From Pseudomonadota bacterium (GTDB taxonomy: Bacteria; Hydrothermota; 32-111; QNBC01), in assembly GCA_011682715.1 (NCBI GenBank), contig JAACEC010000010.1, positions 1 through 13,413 of the forward strand: 13,413 nt of DNA. Reading direction: 5' to 3'. The notes under the pieces are model-generated. The model was not told where the DNA came from and made no database searches. It was given only the letters and a program-made list of their open reading frames with translations. Both the position numbers and the translations under genes were made by a program. Shown piece by piece: positions 1 to 7,667 of this stretch (positions are counted from its first letter, which is position 1; each line of letters begins with the position of its first letter).

Positions 1-511
1 CCACATCCATATCCATCTGGAAATGAGAAGCTATGGGAATACCTGTGTCGTCGGACACTATTACGCCTATTACATTGGGAAGATTTTTAATCTCGTCTTC
101 GATTAATTTCTCTATATTATCGATTATGCTGATGTTATTATCAAGCTCATGTACTTTTTCCGGTTGATTTTCTTCGGGAGTAATCTCAGTTTTCCCCTCT
201 TTACTTATTTCCACAGTTTCTTCTTTTTCAAAATGCTTGTCATGATATTCTTTAAATTCATCCAGAGAGACTGAGGGAGCGTTTTTTTGCAGGTACTCAT
301 AATGGACGATGAATTTTTCGAAATTATCTTTTATCCTGTATGCCTTCAACAGGATAATTCTGCATTCGTCATACTCAGGATACGCTTTTAAAGTCTGCTC
401 ACACATCCCTATGGCTTCGTCTATTAAACCATTATCGATATACATTTGAGCAAGTTGTGCAATAAACAAGCTCCCGGGATCATTGGCAAGCAATTCATTC
501 TGTTCCGTCAT
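1..511 (-). CDS. TPR protein with C-terminal roadblock/LC7 domain (C-terminus cut by window edge)
   Basis: The frame opens at ATG 511 and runs off the left edge, giving 170 visible codons. Residues 1-85 are helical and TPR-like (AQMYIDNGLIDEAIGMCEQT is a clear repeat). Residues about 90-128 form a charged, Glu/Lys-rich linker. From about 130 an N-terminal roadblock/LC7 segment begins: helix DNIEKLIEDEIKNLP, then strand VIGVIVSDDTGIPIAS, the pattern seen in MglB-like proteins. Roadblock proteins dimerise and in bacteria act on MglA-type small GTPases that set cell polarity (family knowledge); a GTPase partner here is inference. The start overlaps the preceding PATAN gene by 17 bases, with an AGGAT ribosome-binding site about 7 bases upstream, so the two are probably translated together. 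The remainder of the roadblock fold lies outside the window, so completeness cannot be judged. Confidence 0.8.
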   Translation of the reverse strand, partial: MTEQNELLANDPGSLFIAQLAQMYIDNGLIDEAIGMCEQTLKAYPEYDECRIILLKAYRIKDNFEKFIVHYEYLQKNAPSVSLDEFKEYHDKHFEKEETVEISKEGKTEITPEENQPEKVHELDNNISIIDNIEKLIEDEIKNLPNVIGVIVSDDTGIPIASHFQMDMDV

Positions 512-1622
512 ATTCTATCCTTTTATAAATCGGGATTCTATCGTTCTTCATGTCCCAGATTTTATCGATTGAATCTTTGAGTTGTTCAACTTTATCAATC
601 ATTTCAAATCCTATATCTTCAGTGTTAATTTTCCCAATAAGTAAGTGAGCTTTTTCAATATTCCCCGCGAACACATAGCATAGTGCCAAATCGTATATGA
701 TGGAAGGTGAATTTTCTACCTCGTTCAAATAAGTTTCATAGTTCTTAATAGCAAGATCATATTGCTCCGTTTTCCAAAATATTTCAGCTTCTATCAATAG
801 TGAATCGTTCTTGTTATTGTTCCGTCTGTTCTTTATGGCTTTAAGAGCTTCATTAAATTTTCCGCTGTCTATAAGTTTAATAATTGATCTTTTATGTAAC
901 GGAGATTTTCTCGATTCGGAAATCAATTTGCATATACCGGCGGTAAGTAGCCCGTATATCGTCTTAGCCGTTTCAAATTCATCGCCTGCAATATCTATTA
1001 TATCCTGAACACTTCTCTCTCCGTTGATATAGGAAATTATCATCCATTCTCTTGGCGTAAGGTTAATCGTATTAATATCTTCCGATTTCATGTCAAGAAC
1101 CACAACATCCGATAAGGATTTGATTTTCAAGTTGATAACACTCCACTCATCAATTTGTCTCGAACCTTCCATAATTACATTTTCGATTCTAACGGAAGGT
1201 AACAGATCAAGAAGGAATTCCCTTCCCACATCCGATTCATCGAAGGAGAAGGTCCCCTCACTCCATTTGAAGATACGATAAATAACCGATTGTATTTCTT
1301 TCGTTAAAAGATCCTTCATATAAACAGCCGAACAAACGCCATCCTTCACAATCAACCTTAAAAAATCCCCCAGGAGCATCTCATGATATTTATCTCCATA
1401 TTCCTTTATGTCCGAATCACTATTTAGTCTTTCAAGCAATTTTGACTTTATATCTCTCGATGAAAGGTATCCCAGTACTATTCTTCCCACATTGATATAG
1501 AGATACGCAGTGTCATTATCTATGGTGTTTACAATTTTAAATCTACCGCTTTTCTGTGATAGGGATAGCATCTGCAATATATCGACAATATTTAACTCTT
1601 TGATACTACCGGTAATTGCCAT
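495..1622 (-). CDS. PATAN (DUF4388) domain protein with winged-helix-like and TPR C-terminal regions
   Basis: 375 residues from ATG 1622. Residues 1-155 match the PATAN/DUF4388 pattern: the opening ITGSIKELNIVDILQMLSLS, a glycine-containing KSGRFKIV strand, a YLYINVGRIV strand, a helical insertion, and a closing FKWSEGTFSFDES. Residues about 180-235 resemble the small winged-helix unit often found after this domain (LTPREWMIISYINGERSVQD followed by a KTIYGLLTAGICKL helix-turn). Residues 245-350 hold two or three TPR-like helix pairs. There is no receiver domain, unlike cyanobacterial PatA/PixE-type proteins, and no membrane segment. PATAN proteins act in signalling, and in cyanobacteria some affect type IV pilus motors (family knowledge). 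I infer a scaffold or adaptor downstream of the Che proteins. It starts on the last base of the upstream TPR gene's stop (TAATG). A GTG at 1652 would add ten residues outside the domain and lies further from the ribosome-binding site. Confidence 0.85.
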   Translation of the reverse strand: MAITGSIKELNIVDILQMLSLSQKSGRFKIVNTIDNDTAYLYINVGRIVLGYLSSRDIKSKLLERLNSDSDIKEYGDKYHEMLLGDFLRLIVKDGVCSAVYMKDLLTKEIQSVIYRIFKWSEGTFSFDESDVGREFLLDLLPSVRIENVIMEGSRQIDEWSVINLKIKSLSDVVVLDMKSEDINTINLTPREWMIISYINGERSVQDIIDIAGDEFETAKTIYGLLTAGICKLISESRKSPLHKRSIIKLIDSGKFNEALKAIKNRRNNNKNDSLLIEAEIFWKTEQYDLAIKNYETYLNEVENSPSIIYDLALCYVFAGNIEKAHLLIGKINTEDIGFEMIDKVEQLKDSIDKIWDMKNDRIPIYKRIEYDGTE

Positions 1623-4291
1623 TAAAATCCTTCCGTGATTATGGAAATCCACTCTCTCGCGGTTTCCAAATTGCGTTCGAGACGTTGTGTCAACTTCTTA
1701 TCGCTCGTAATCTCTTTGGCTTCCGACCACATCTCTATGGATTTCTCTATCATATTGTCCTCTGCAAACAGATAACCGAGAGCAGCGTATGCCTTTGCAT
1801 AATTTTTATCGATATTTATTATCGAGTTAAACGCATCCGCAGCTTTTGCCTTATCACCCGTACCATATAGGATTTTACCGTAATTATACCAATAATCCAA
1901 ATTCCCCGGCTTCAAATCAATTAATTTCTCATAAATATCCTTAGCTTCGGGAGATTTATTTTGTTTTGTGTACATTTCGCCGAGCGTATTTAACGCTTTA
2001 ATGTTGGTCGGCTCAATTTCAATGGCTCTTTTAAGATAACTCTCGGCACTCTCGTAATCATCCGTCAAATATTTAATAAGTCCCATATGAAAATTGACAG
2101 TAGAGTCGTCAGGTTTAATTTTTAAAGCCTTTTCCATGAACATTGTTGCATTTTCAATATCATTTTTCGCCAAATATGCCAGTCCCATATTATAAAGGGC
2201 TTCATAGTTATTCCCGTCCGAAGACAAAACCCGATTAAACGATTCTATTGCCCTGTCAAAATTGTTGTTTGCAACAAAAACTTTCCCCGACATAAGATTG
2301 GCATTCGGATCATCGGGGAATTTTGCTATAAATTCGTTAAGTCGTTCCCTGGCATTACCTGAATCTCCTTTTTCCATAAATATACTTACGCTTCCAAGAA
2401 CGGCTTCTTTATCATCTGGTTTTTTCTTTAGAACCTTATCATAAAATTCGAGAGCTTCCCCGTACAATCCTTTCAATCGGTATATTTCAGCAGCCTTTTT
2501 TATCGTCTCTTCCTCTTCGGGGTAGCGATGAAACAGCTCAATGGCCATATTCTGGGCTTCATCAACATTGTTTTCTTTAATTTTAGCGTCTATTTTTGCA
2601 AATTCTTCCTGAAAATCCGGTTTTTCTTCTTCCTCTTTCACCGCTACCGGGGATTCAAAGAGATTATCAATGAGACCCTTCCCCTCTTCCGTTCCGAGGT
2701 CCACTTCCTTTTCTTCTCCCTCAAGCGTATTGGGAATAAGAATATCAAGCTTATCCGCATAAAAATCGATACCGAGTTTGTATTGATAACTCGAATAATA
2801 GGGTGACTCCTTCATCGCTTCCTGCATTATTTTCAATGATCTGCTAAATTCTCCGATTTGAGAATACGCAAACCCGAGGTTGTACTTTGCATCTGTAATA
2901 TTCGGATCCAGGGAAAGGACTTTTGAAAATGATTTTATAGCATTTTTTATATCTTTTCTTTTAAGGTATATCACTCCTTGAATATTGTATGCATACGGGT
3001 ATTTATCTTTCAATTCAAGGGTCTTTTTTATCATCTCTTCAGCCCGTTTGTAATTTTCCTGCTCAATCAATAAAATAGCATAGTTCAGATACGAGTCGGG
3101 GTAAGAAGGACCTATATCTATCGCTTTTTCGAAGTAAATCCCGGCATCGACAAATTTCCCCTCATGGGCAAGTGCAACACCTATATTTGAGTAACTTAGA
3201 ACATATTCGGGATCTATTTCCACCGCTTTATTGTAATACTCTATCGCTTTTTCTATACCCCCTAATCTGTGGTATGCGACTCCCATATCGTTATACGCCT
3301 TGGAGGAATTGGGATCCGAATTCAGAGCCTTTTCGTAATATTTTATTGCCTCTTCAAATTTACCGAGTAAAAGGTATATTTCTCCCAACTGAGTGTAAAC
3401 CATGGGGGTGTCAGGGGCATCTTTAAGAGCTTTATTGAACTCCCGCAAAGCTTCCTGAAAAAGACCTTTGTTTCGGAAACCGATTCCGACATTGAAGTGA
3501 CTTAGAAAAGAATCCGGAGTGGTTTGTAATATTTGTTCCCCCTCCTCAAGCATCTCCTTGTAGGTTTTCTTCCCCGCCTGCTCTATCTGTAAATTAGCCT
3601 CCCCCTTTGTGTAACTTGGATTCAGCTTGGAGGCTATCGATGATTCCGTCTTTGCCGACTCTATATCTCCTTTTTCACCGTACACGAAACTCAAAAGGTA
3701 GTGTGCTTCACTGTTATTCGGGTTTAGTTCGATTGCTTTCTTAAAACTCGCAATGGCTCTGTCCAACAAACCGATATTGTAGTATGTTTCCCCCGCCATA
3801 GTAAATAGTTTATCATCAATTGCTCCCAAAGAGACAGCTTTCTCAAAATTTCTCAACGCTTCACTGTACATCCCGAGATTTTTGTAGCAGTATCCCGACC
3901 AGATATATGCATCGGTATTTGAAGGATTCAATTTCTTTATTTTCTGATACTGCTCGATTGCCTGAACATATTTCCCTATATTCTTATAGACATTGGCAAG
4001 TTGCATTCTCAAATCCAGGTTTTGAGGATCGCTTTTTAATTTTCCCTCATATGTACTCAGTATTTTTTCGTAATAACCGGTTTTCTTTAGTATCGTCTCC
4101 AAATTATTTCGGGCAAGTGTAAATTTCGGGTCTATTTCCAATGCTTTTTGAAACATTTGAATAGCTTCGTCATACATCCCCTTGTTATAGTATACAACAG
4201 CAAGATTATTGTGCGCCCCTGCATCATTCCGATTTATTTTGGATGCAAAACTTTGAAGGATTTTCCGTTCGGTTTCACTAATATTTGCCAT
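1622..4291 (-). CDS. Large TPR-repeat scaffold protein, about 22 repeats in two blocks
   Basis: 889 residues, almost entirely 34-residue tetratricopeptide repeats. The first block runs from about residue 24 to 498, with 14 units, the seventh poorly conserved. A linker of about 95 residues follows. It contains an acidic stretch (LEGEEKEVDLGTEEGKG, then EEEEKPDFQEEF). A second block of eight units covers about 594-865, and a 24-residue helical tail ends the protein. The W/L-G-Y-A-F-A-P pattern is clear in most units, for example MVYTQLGEIYLLLGKFEEAI and ALYNMGLAYLAKNDIENA. No enzymatic domain, signal peptide or membrane segment is visible, so it should be a soluble protein-protein interaction scaffold. 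One base separates it from cheC and it overlaps the PATAN gene by one base, so it probably works with both. Its binding partners cannot be read from the sequence. TPR superhelices are difficult to assign to a specific family by eye. Confidence 0.9.
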   Translation of the reverse strand: MANISETERKILQSFASKINRNDAGAHNNLAVVYYNKGMYDEAIQMFQKALEIDPKFTLARNNLETILKKTGYYEKILSTYEGKLKSDPQNLDLRMQLANVYKNIGKYVQAIEQYQKIKKLNPSNTDAYIWSGYCYKNLGMYSEALRNFEKAVSLGAIDDKLFTMAGETYYNIGLLDRAIASFKKAIELNPNNSEAHYLLSFVYGEKGDIESAKTESSIASKLNPSYTKGEANLQIEQAGKKTYKEMLEEGEQILQTTPDSFLSHFNVGIGFRNKGLFQEALREFNKALKDAPDTPMVYTQLGEIYLLLGKFEEAIKYYEKALNSDPNSSKAYNDMGVAYHRLGGIEKAIEYYNKAVEIDPEYVLSYSNIGVALAHEGKFVDAGIYFEKAIDIGPSYPDSYLNYAILLIEQENYKRAEEMIKKTLELKDKYPYAYNIQGVIYLKRKDIKNAIKSFSKVLSLDPNITDAKYNLGFAYSQIGEFSRSLKIMQEAMKESPYYSSYQYKLGIDFYADKLDILIPNTLEGEEKEVDLGTEEGKGLIDNLFESPVAVKEEEEKPDFQEEFAKIDAKIKENNVDEAQNMAIELFHRYPEEEETIKKAAEIYRLKGLYGEALEFYDKVLKKKPDDKEAVLGSVSIFMEKGDSGNARERLNEFIAKFPDDPNANLMSGKVFVANNNFDRAIESFNRVLSSDGNNYEALYNMGLAYLAKNDIENATMFMEKALKIKPDDSTVNFHMGLIKYLTDDYESAESYLKRAIEIEPTNIKALNTLGEMYTKQNKSPEAKDIYEKLIDLKPGNLDYWYNYGKILYGTGDKAKAADAFNSIINIDKNYAKAYAALGYLFAEDNMIEKSIEMWSEAKEITSDKKLTQRLERNLETAREWISIITEGF
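1628..1634 (-). promoter_or_regulatory. Ribosome-binding site that fixes the PATAN gene start
   Basis: GGAAGGA lies five bases before ATG 1622, inside the last codons of the TPR gene. It supports ATG 1622 over GTG 1652. With the TAATG stop/start overlap it indicates translational coupling. Confidence 0.7.
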
Positions 4292-4292
4292 A

Positions 4293-4913
4293 TTAATCCA
4301 AATGCAATGCCTTTAGAATTGTCTTTAAGGAATCCGTATCGGGAAGGAATAGCATGTACCCCTCGAGGATTTTTTCTCCCTGGACGAATTCGAATTGTGT
4401 TTTAATGCAAAATACCGTATCGATATTATCCGTATCACCGGAAAGATATGCCGATGTAAGAACACTGGCAGCATCATCTATTACAAGTGCCGGAACAGAA
4501 GGGACAACCATTAGTTCCAAAAACGTTCCCAGGGCGCTCAAATACGCCGATACTACGATGTTCGCAATCTCTTTCAGCGATGACTGTTCCATCTCTCCGA
4601 ATAACATCGCATCGCTGGTTTCTCTTCCTAACATAATGTCAACCATATACTTCGCATCGTTTTTAGTAAATAAAAGGAGGGTTTTGCCGGTAATATCCCC
4701 GAGAAAGTCGAGTAATATTCCCGTTATGATTTCATTGGGGTTCTCCCATAGCGTGGATATCTTTTCCACCGGAATTATCCTTACCTCAGGTACATTTATC
4801 ATAACCTTATGCCCGACAATCTGAGATAAAGCGCTGGCAGAGTGACCACTCCCGATATTTGCGATCTCCCTTATTCCATCCAGCTGAATACTTTCCAAAT
4901 TTATAAAATCCAT
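4293..4913 (-). CDS. cheC: CheC-type CheY-P phosphatase with two active sites
   Basis: 206 residues from ATG 4913. CheC-family proteins dephosphorylate CheY-P in the cytoplasm. The family catalytic pattern [D/S]-x3-E-x2-N-x22-P occurs twice with exact spacing: D12, E16, N19, P42 in the first half and S-x3-E115, N118, P141 in the second. Both copies look intact, as in the two-site CheC of Bacillus/Thermotoga type and unlike single-site CheX. Length matches CheC (about 205). In Bacillus, CheC also binds CheD, but no cheD is visible in this window, and neither are cheR or cheB. The gene follows cheA by 15 bases and precedes the TPR gene by one base. I infer that it sets the lifetime of CheY-P made by the adjacent CheA. 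The CheC assignment is firm; its main partner being the neighbouring CheY is likely. Confidence 0.92.
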   Translation of the reverse strand: MDFINLESIQLDGIREIANIGSGHSASALSQIVGHKVMINVPEVRIIPVEKISTLWENPNEIITGILLDFLGDITGKTLLLFTKNDAKYMVDIMLGRETSDAMLFGEMEQSSLKEIANIVVSAYLSALGTFLELMVVPSVPALVIDDAASVLTSAYLSGDTDNIDTVFCIKTQFEFVQGEKILEGYMLFLPDTDSLKTILKALHLD

Positions 4914-4918
4914 ATGCA

Positions 4919-4924
4919 CTCCTT
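4919..4924 (-). promoter_or_regulatory. Ribosome-binding site that fixes the cheC start
   Basis: AAGGAG ends at 4919, five bases before ATG 4913. The alternative GTG at 4919 uses the last G of this same motif and so cannot be the initiator served by it. I therefore start cheC at 4913, two codons shorter. Confidence 0.75.
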
Positions 4925-4928
4925 GCTG

Positions 4929-6830
4929 TTATATAAGATTATTTATATCCAATATCAATGCCATTTTTCCTGTGCCCAGTATTGAAATCCCGCTATATAT
5001 ATCAACATTATCGAAAATCGAAGGTAGATTTTTGACAACAATCTCAATTTGCGTTTCATAGTTATCCACTATTAAAATTGCCCTGGATGCACCATCTCCC
5101 ACAACAATCCCCTGCAAGACCTCCCCGATATTAATCTCATTAGCATTGATAACGTTTCTCAACCTGATAACAGGGTACACATCATCGCGTAGTACAGTAA
5201 CTTCCTGTTTATGAATGCTGTTTATCCTGTTGGAATATATATCAACCGTCTCCTGTATGTTCTCGAGAGGAATTGCGTAAAAAGCATTATTACACGATAC
5301 GATCATAGTCTTTATTATGGAAAGCGTGAGCGGTAATCTTATTGTAATTTTAGTCCAATGCCCCCTCTTTGAATCGATAAATAGATGCCCACCCAGTCGT
5401 CTTACCATCTTATCAACGGCATCTATCCCAACGCCTCTTCCTGAAAATTTCGTAACACTGCTTGATGTACTAAAACCTTCTAATTTTATATAATTAAACA
5501 GTTCCTGTTCCGTCAAATTATCAGCTTCTTCTTCGCCAAGCAATCCCTTCTCAAAAATTTTTTCTTTTACCTTATCCGTATCGATTCCCTGTCCGTCATC
5601 GAATATTTCTATATCAACATTGTTTTTCTCCCTGCGAGCTTTCAATTCAATTAACCCCGTCACATTCTTCCCGGCTTTTTTCCTGATTTCGGGAGATTCG
5701 ATACCGTGGTCCATAGAATTCTTCAAGAGATGTAAAATGGGATCGTATATTCCGCTTATCAACGAACGATCAATTTCGATTTGTTCCCCTTTAACAACAA
5801 AATTAATATCCTTTCCTAATTCTTTAGCACCATCTCTAACAAAACGCGGAAATTTATTAAATATTTCTTCCAACGGCACCATTCTCATATTTCCTACCTC
5901 GTCCTGAAGAGAGGATATAAGCCTTGAAATTTTCTGTATGGCGTCATCGAGCATCGATTGATTCTTTGTGTTCATATACTCATTAAAAGCACTTTTTGTT
6001 ATTATAAGCTCTGCAATAAGATTTTGGAGTTCATCCAATTTATCCATTTTAACTCGAACATAAACAGGACCCTTCGCCTGTTTTTCAATACCCTGTTTAA
6101 TGGAAACCTCCTTGGGGTTCATCTCTTTTTCTCTCGGAGGCGTTTTGCTCTTAATCTTACTTCTCCTAACTTCGACTTTTTCAACATCGAGCATATCTTC
6201 TAAAATTTCCTTTAACTTTGCCGAAGATAGCTCGGTTTCGATATCCACCATAAATGTGTTATCAAATTCACCGTTAATCAATTTTTCGTAACCGGGAGTA
6301 GATGATACTATATTTCCATGTTCCGACATTTCTTTATAAATGACAGCCGCTCTAACCCCTTTGAATTCGGGGGCACCGCCTATAAGGATTTTTGCCGTAT
6401 ACACGGCATTACCATTATCTTTATCTTTATTTTTAACCCTAACCTTAGCGGTATTCTTTTTTGTTCCGCTGAATTTATCTATTTTACCTGTTATGCCAGA
6501 TATATCAATTTTTTTCTTTTTCCCGAATGTATTCTCAAAAAGCGTTTGGAGCATATCACTGCACTTCAGCATAAGATCAATGAAATTAGAATTCACTTCG
6601 TATTTACCCTCTCTCACATTTGAAAGCAAATCTTCCATCTTATGCGATAGTGTCTCCATATCTTCATACCCCATTGAAGCAGCCATCCCTTTAAGGGTAT
6701 GAATATTTCTGAAAAGCTCTTCTAATTTCTCCTCGTCACCTTTCTCAAGGGCAATAATATCAAGAGAGATAGATTCCAATATTCCGGAAGCTTCTTCACG
6801 GAAGATCTCTTCGTATTGCTCCATATCCAT
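4929..6830 (-). CDS. cheA: Chemotaxis histidine kinase CheA
   Basis: 633 residues with the full P1-P5 order. P1 (1-105) is an HPt domain with phospho-acceptor H44 in IHTLKGMAASMG. P2 (about 143-222) is a CheY-docking domain of the Thermotoga/Bacillus kind (YTAKILI, GEFDNTFMV). P3 (about 255-315) is the dimerisation hairpin. P4 (about 316-500) is the ATPase: N-box HLLKNSMDHGIE with N371, G1 DDGQGID 411-417, GFST 452-455, G2 GRGVGID 464-470. P5 (about 506-633) is a CheW-like regulatory domain. All catalytic motifs appear intact. It autophosphorylates at H44 in complex with CheW and a receptor, then passes phosphate to CheY. Five bases separate it from cheY, and its ribosome-binding site (GAGGA) overlaps the end of cheY, which suggests co-expression at matched levels. 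Confidence 0.96.
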   Translation of the reverse strand: MDMEQYEEIFREEASGILESISLDIIALEKGDEEKLEELFRNIHTLKGMAASMGYEDMETLSHKMEDLLSNVREGKYEVNSNFIDLMLKCSDMLQTLFENTFGKKKKIDISGITGKIDKFSGTKKNTAKVRVKNKDKDNGNAVYTAKILIGGAPEFKGVRAAVIYKEMSEHGNIVSSTPGYEKLINGEFDNTFMVDIETELSSAKLKEILEDMLDVEKVEVRRSKIKSKTPPREKEMNPKEVSIKQGIEKQAKGPVYVRVKMDKLDELQNLIAELIITKSAFNEYMNTKNQSMLDDAIQKISRLISSLQDEVGNMRMVPLEEIFNKFPRFVRDGAKELGKDINFVVKGEQIEIDRSLISGIYDPILHLLKNSMDHGIESPEIRKKAGKNVTGLIELKARREKNNVDIEIFDDGQGIDTDKVKEKIFEKGLLGEEEADNLTEQELFNYIKLEGFSTSSSVTKFSGRGVGIDAVDKMVRRLGGHLFIDSKRGHWTKITIRLPLTLSIIKTMIVSCNNAFYAIPLENIQETVDIYSNRINSIHKQEVTVLRDDVYPVIRLRNVINANEINIGEVLQGIVVGDGASRAILIVDNYETQIEIVVKNLPSIFDNVDIYSGISILGTGKMALILDINNLI

Positions 6831-6835
6831 AGATT

Positions 6836-7201
6836 CTATTTCCTCAGTATCCTCTCTACCGCTTCTATAACTCTCGCCGCCTGAAACGGTTTTACAACAT
6901 AATCCTTTGCTCCGGCTTGTATAGCCTCAACTACGAGACTCTGCTGTCCCATTGCACTTACCATCAGAATTCTCGCATTGGAGTCTATTGACATTATCTC
7001 CTTAACGGCATCTATTCCGCTCATATCCGGCATTATAATATCCATCGTAACCAGATCGGGATTCAACTCCTGATACTTCTCGACAGCTTCCCTGCCGTTA
7101 TTGGCTTCACCGCAAACAATGTATCCGTTTTTCTCCAAGATGTCTCTCAACATTCTTCTCATGAATAAAGCATCATCCACAATTAGTACCCTGGTATCCA
7201 T
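6836..7201 (-). CDS. cheY: Single-domain response regulator CheY
   Basis: 121 residues, a stand-alone receiver domain. The acidic pocket is D9/D10, the phospho-acceptor is D54 in VTMDIIMPDMSG, the switch Ser is S82, the aromatic switch residue is Y101, and the conserved lysine is K104 in KPF. Sequence style (VLIVDDALFMRRMLRDIL, CGEANNGREAV) is closest to Bacillus/Thermotoga-type CheY. It should accept phosphate from the adjacent CheA and be reset by CheC. The downstream target is unknown; no flagellar switch gene is present, and the following TPR/PATAN/roadblock genes are candidates for its output. A strong AAGGAGG site at 7206-7212 lies four bases before the ATG, the best ribosome-binding site of the cluster, so CheY is probably the most highly translated member. 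Confidence 0.95.
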   Translation of the reverse strand: MDTRVLIVDDALFMRRMLRDILEKNGYIVCGEANNGREAVEKYQELNPDLVTMDIIMPDMSGIDAVKEIMSIDSNARILMVSAMGQQSLVVEAIQAGAKDYVVKPFQAARVIEAVERILRK

Positions 7202-7215
7202 ATATCCTCCTTAAA

Positions 7216-7659
7216 TTACTCAAAAATCGAATCGGTATTGAGTATTATTATTTTCTGCTTGTTTAACTCAAACATTCCTTTGAAATATGCTATATCGATA
7301 TTTTCCTTAAATATCTTAGGCACCTCTCCTATCTTATCACTGGATATTTTTTCTATTCCTTCTATCTTATCCACCAATATTCCATACATTACATCATCTT
7401 TTTTTATGTAAATCAATCCCGTATCTTTTGTGATTTTATCTTCACTTAACTTGAACCTTTTTCTTAAACTAATTACAGGGACTATTATCCCTCTCAGGTT
7501 TATGACCCCAAGGACATATTTCTTTGCCCGCGGAACAACCATTATATCGAGATACTCACCTATTTCGGTAATATAATCGAGTTCAATGGTGAACTGCTTT
7601 TCGGCAACGGTGAAAATCAGAAACTGTTTTAATTCTTTCTTATCGCTTTTCTTTTTCAT
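7216..7659 (-). CDS. cheW: Chemotaxis coupling protein CheW
   Basis: 147 residues, a single CheW beta-barrel domain. It bridges receptor and CheA in the signalling array. The signature GVINLRGIIVPVISL lies at 51-65, including R56, the position equivalent to the receptor/CheA-interface arginine of E. coli CheW. The opening FLIFTVAEKQFTIELDYITE and closing YFKGMFELNKQKIIILNTD are typical CheW strands. The N-terminus is unusually lysine-rich (MKKKSDKKELK) but short. It lies eight bases downstream of the receptor-like fusion gene. Its TAGAGGT ribosome-binding site overlaps that gene's stop codon, so the two are probably coupled. The pairing strongly implies that the fusion protein is the receptor input for this CheW. 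Confidence 0.95.
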   Translation of the reverse strand: MKKKSDKKELKQFLIFTVAEKQFTIELDYITEIGEYLDIMVVPRAKKYVLGVINLRGIIVPVISLRKRFKLSEDKITKDTGLIYIKKDDVMYGILVDKIEGIEKISSDKIGEVPKIFKENIDIAYFKGMFELNKQKIIILNTDSIFE

Positions 7660-7667
7660 ACATACCT

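Noticed and set aside
1623..1652. GTG start at 1652 adding ten residues to the PATAN protein
   Set aside because: The extra residues lie outside the domain, and the ribosome-binding site is correctly spaced for ATG 1622.
1622..4291. TPR coding repeats as a DNA-level tandem repeat or CRISPR-like array
   Set aside because: Periodicity is at protein level (34 residues) with divergent bases. No identical direct repeats with spacers were seen.
4354..4824. 156-residue plus-strand open frame opposite cheC, and similar plus-strand frames elsewhere
   Set aside because: All lie antisense to genes with clear protein-family motifs, contain no recognisable domain, and have low-complexity Ser/Phe/Ile composition typical of antisense frames.
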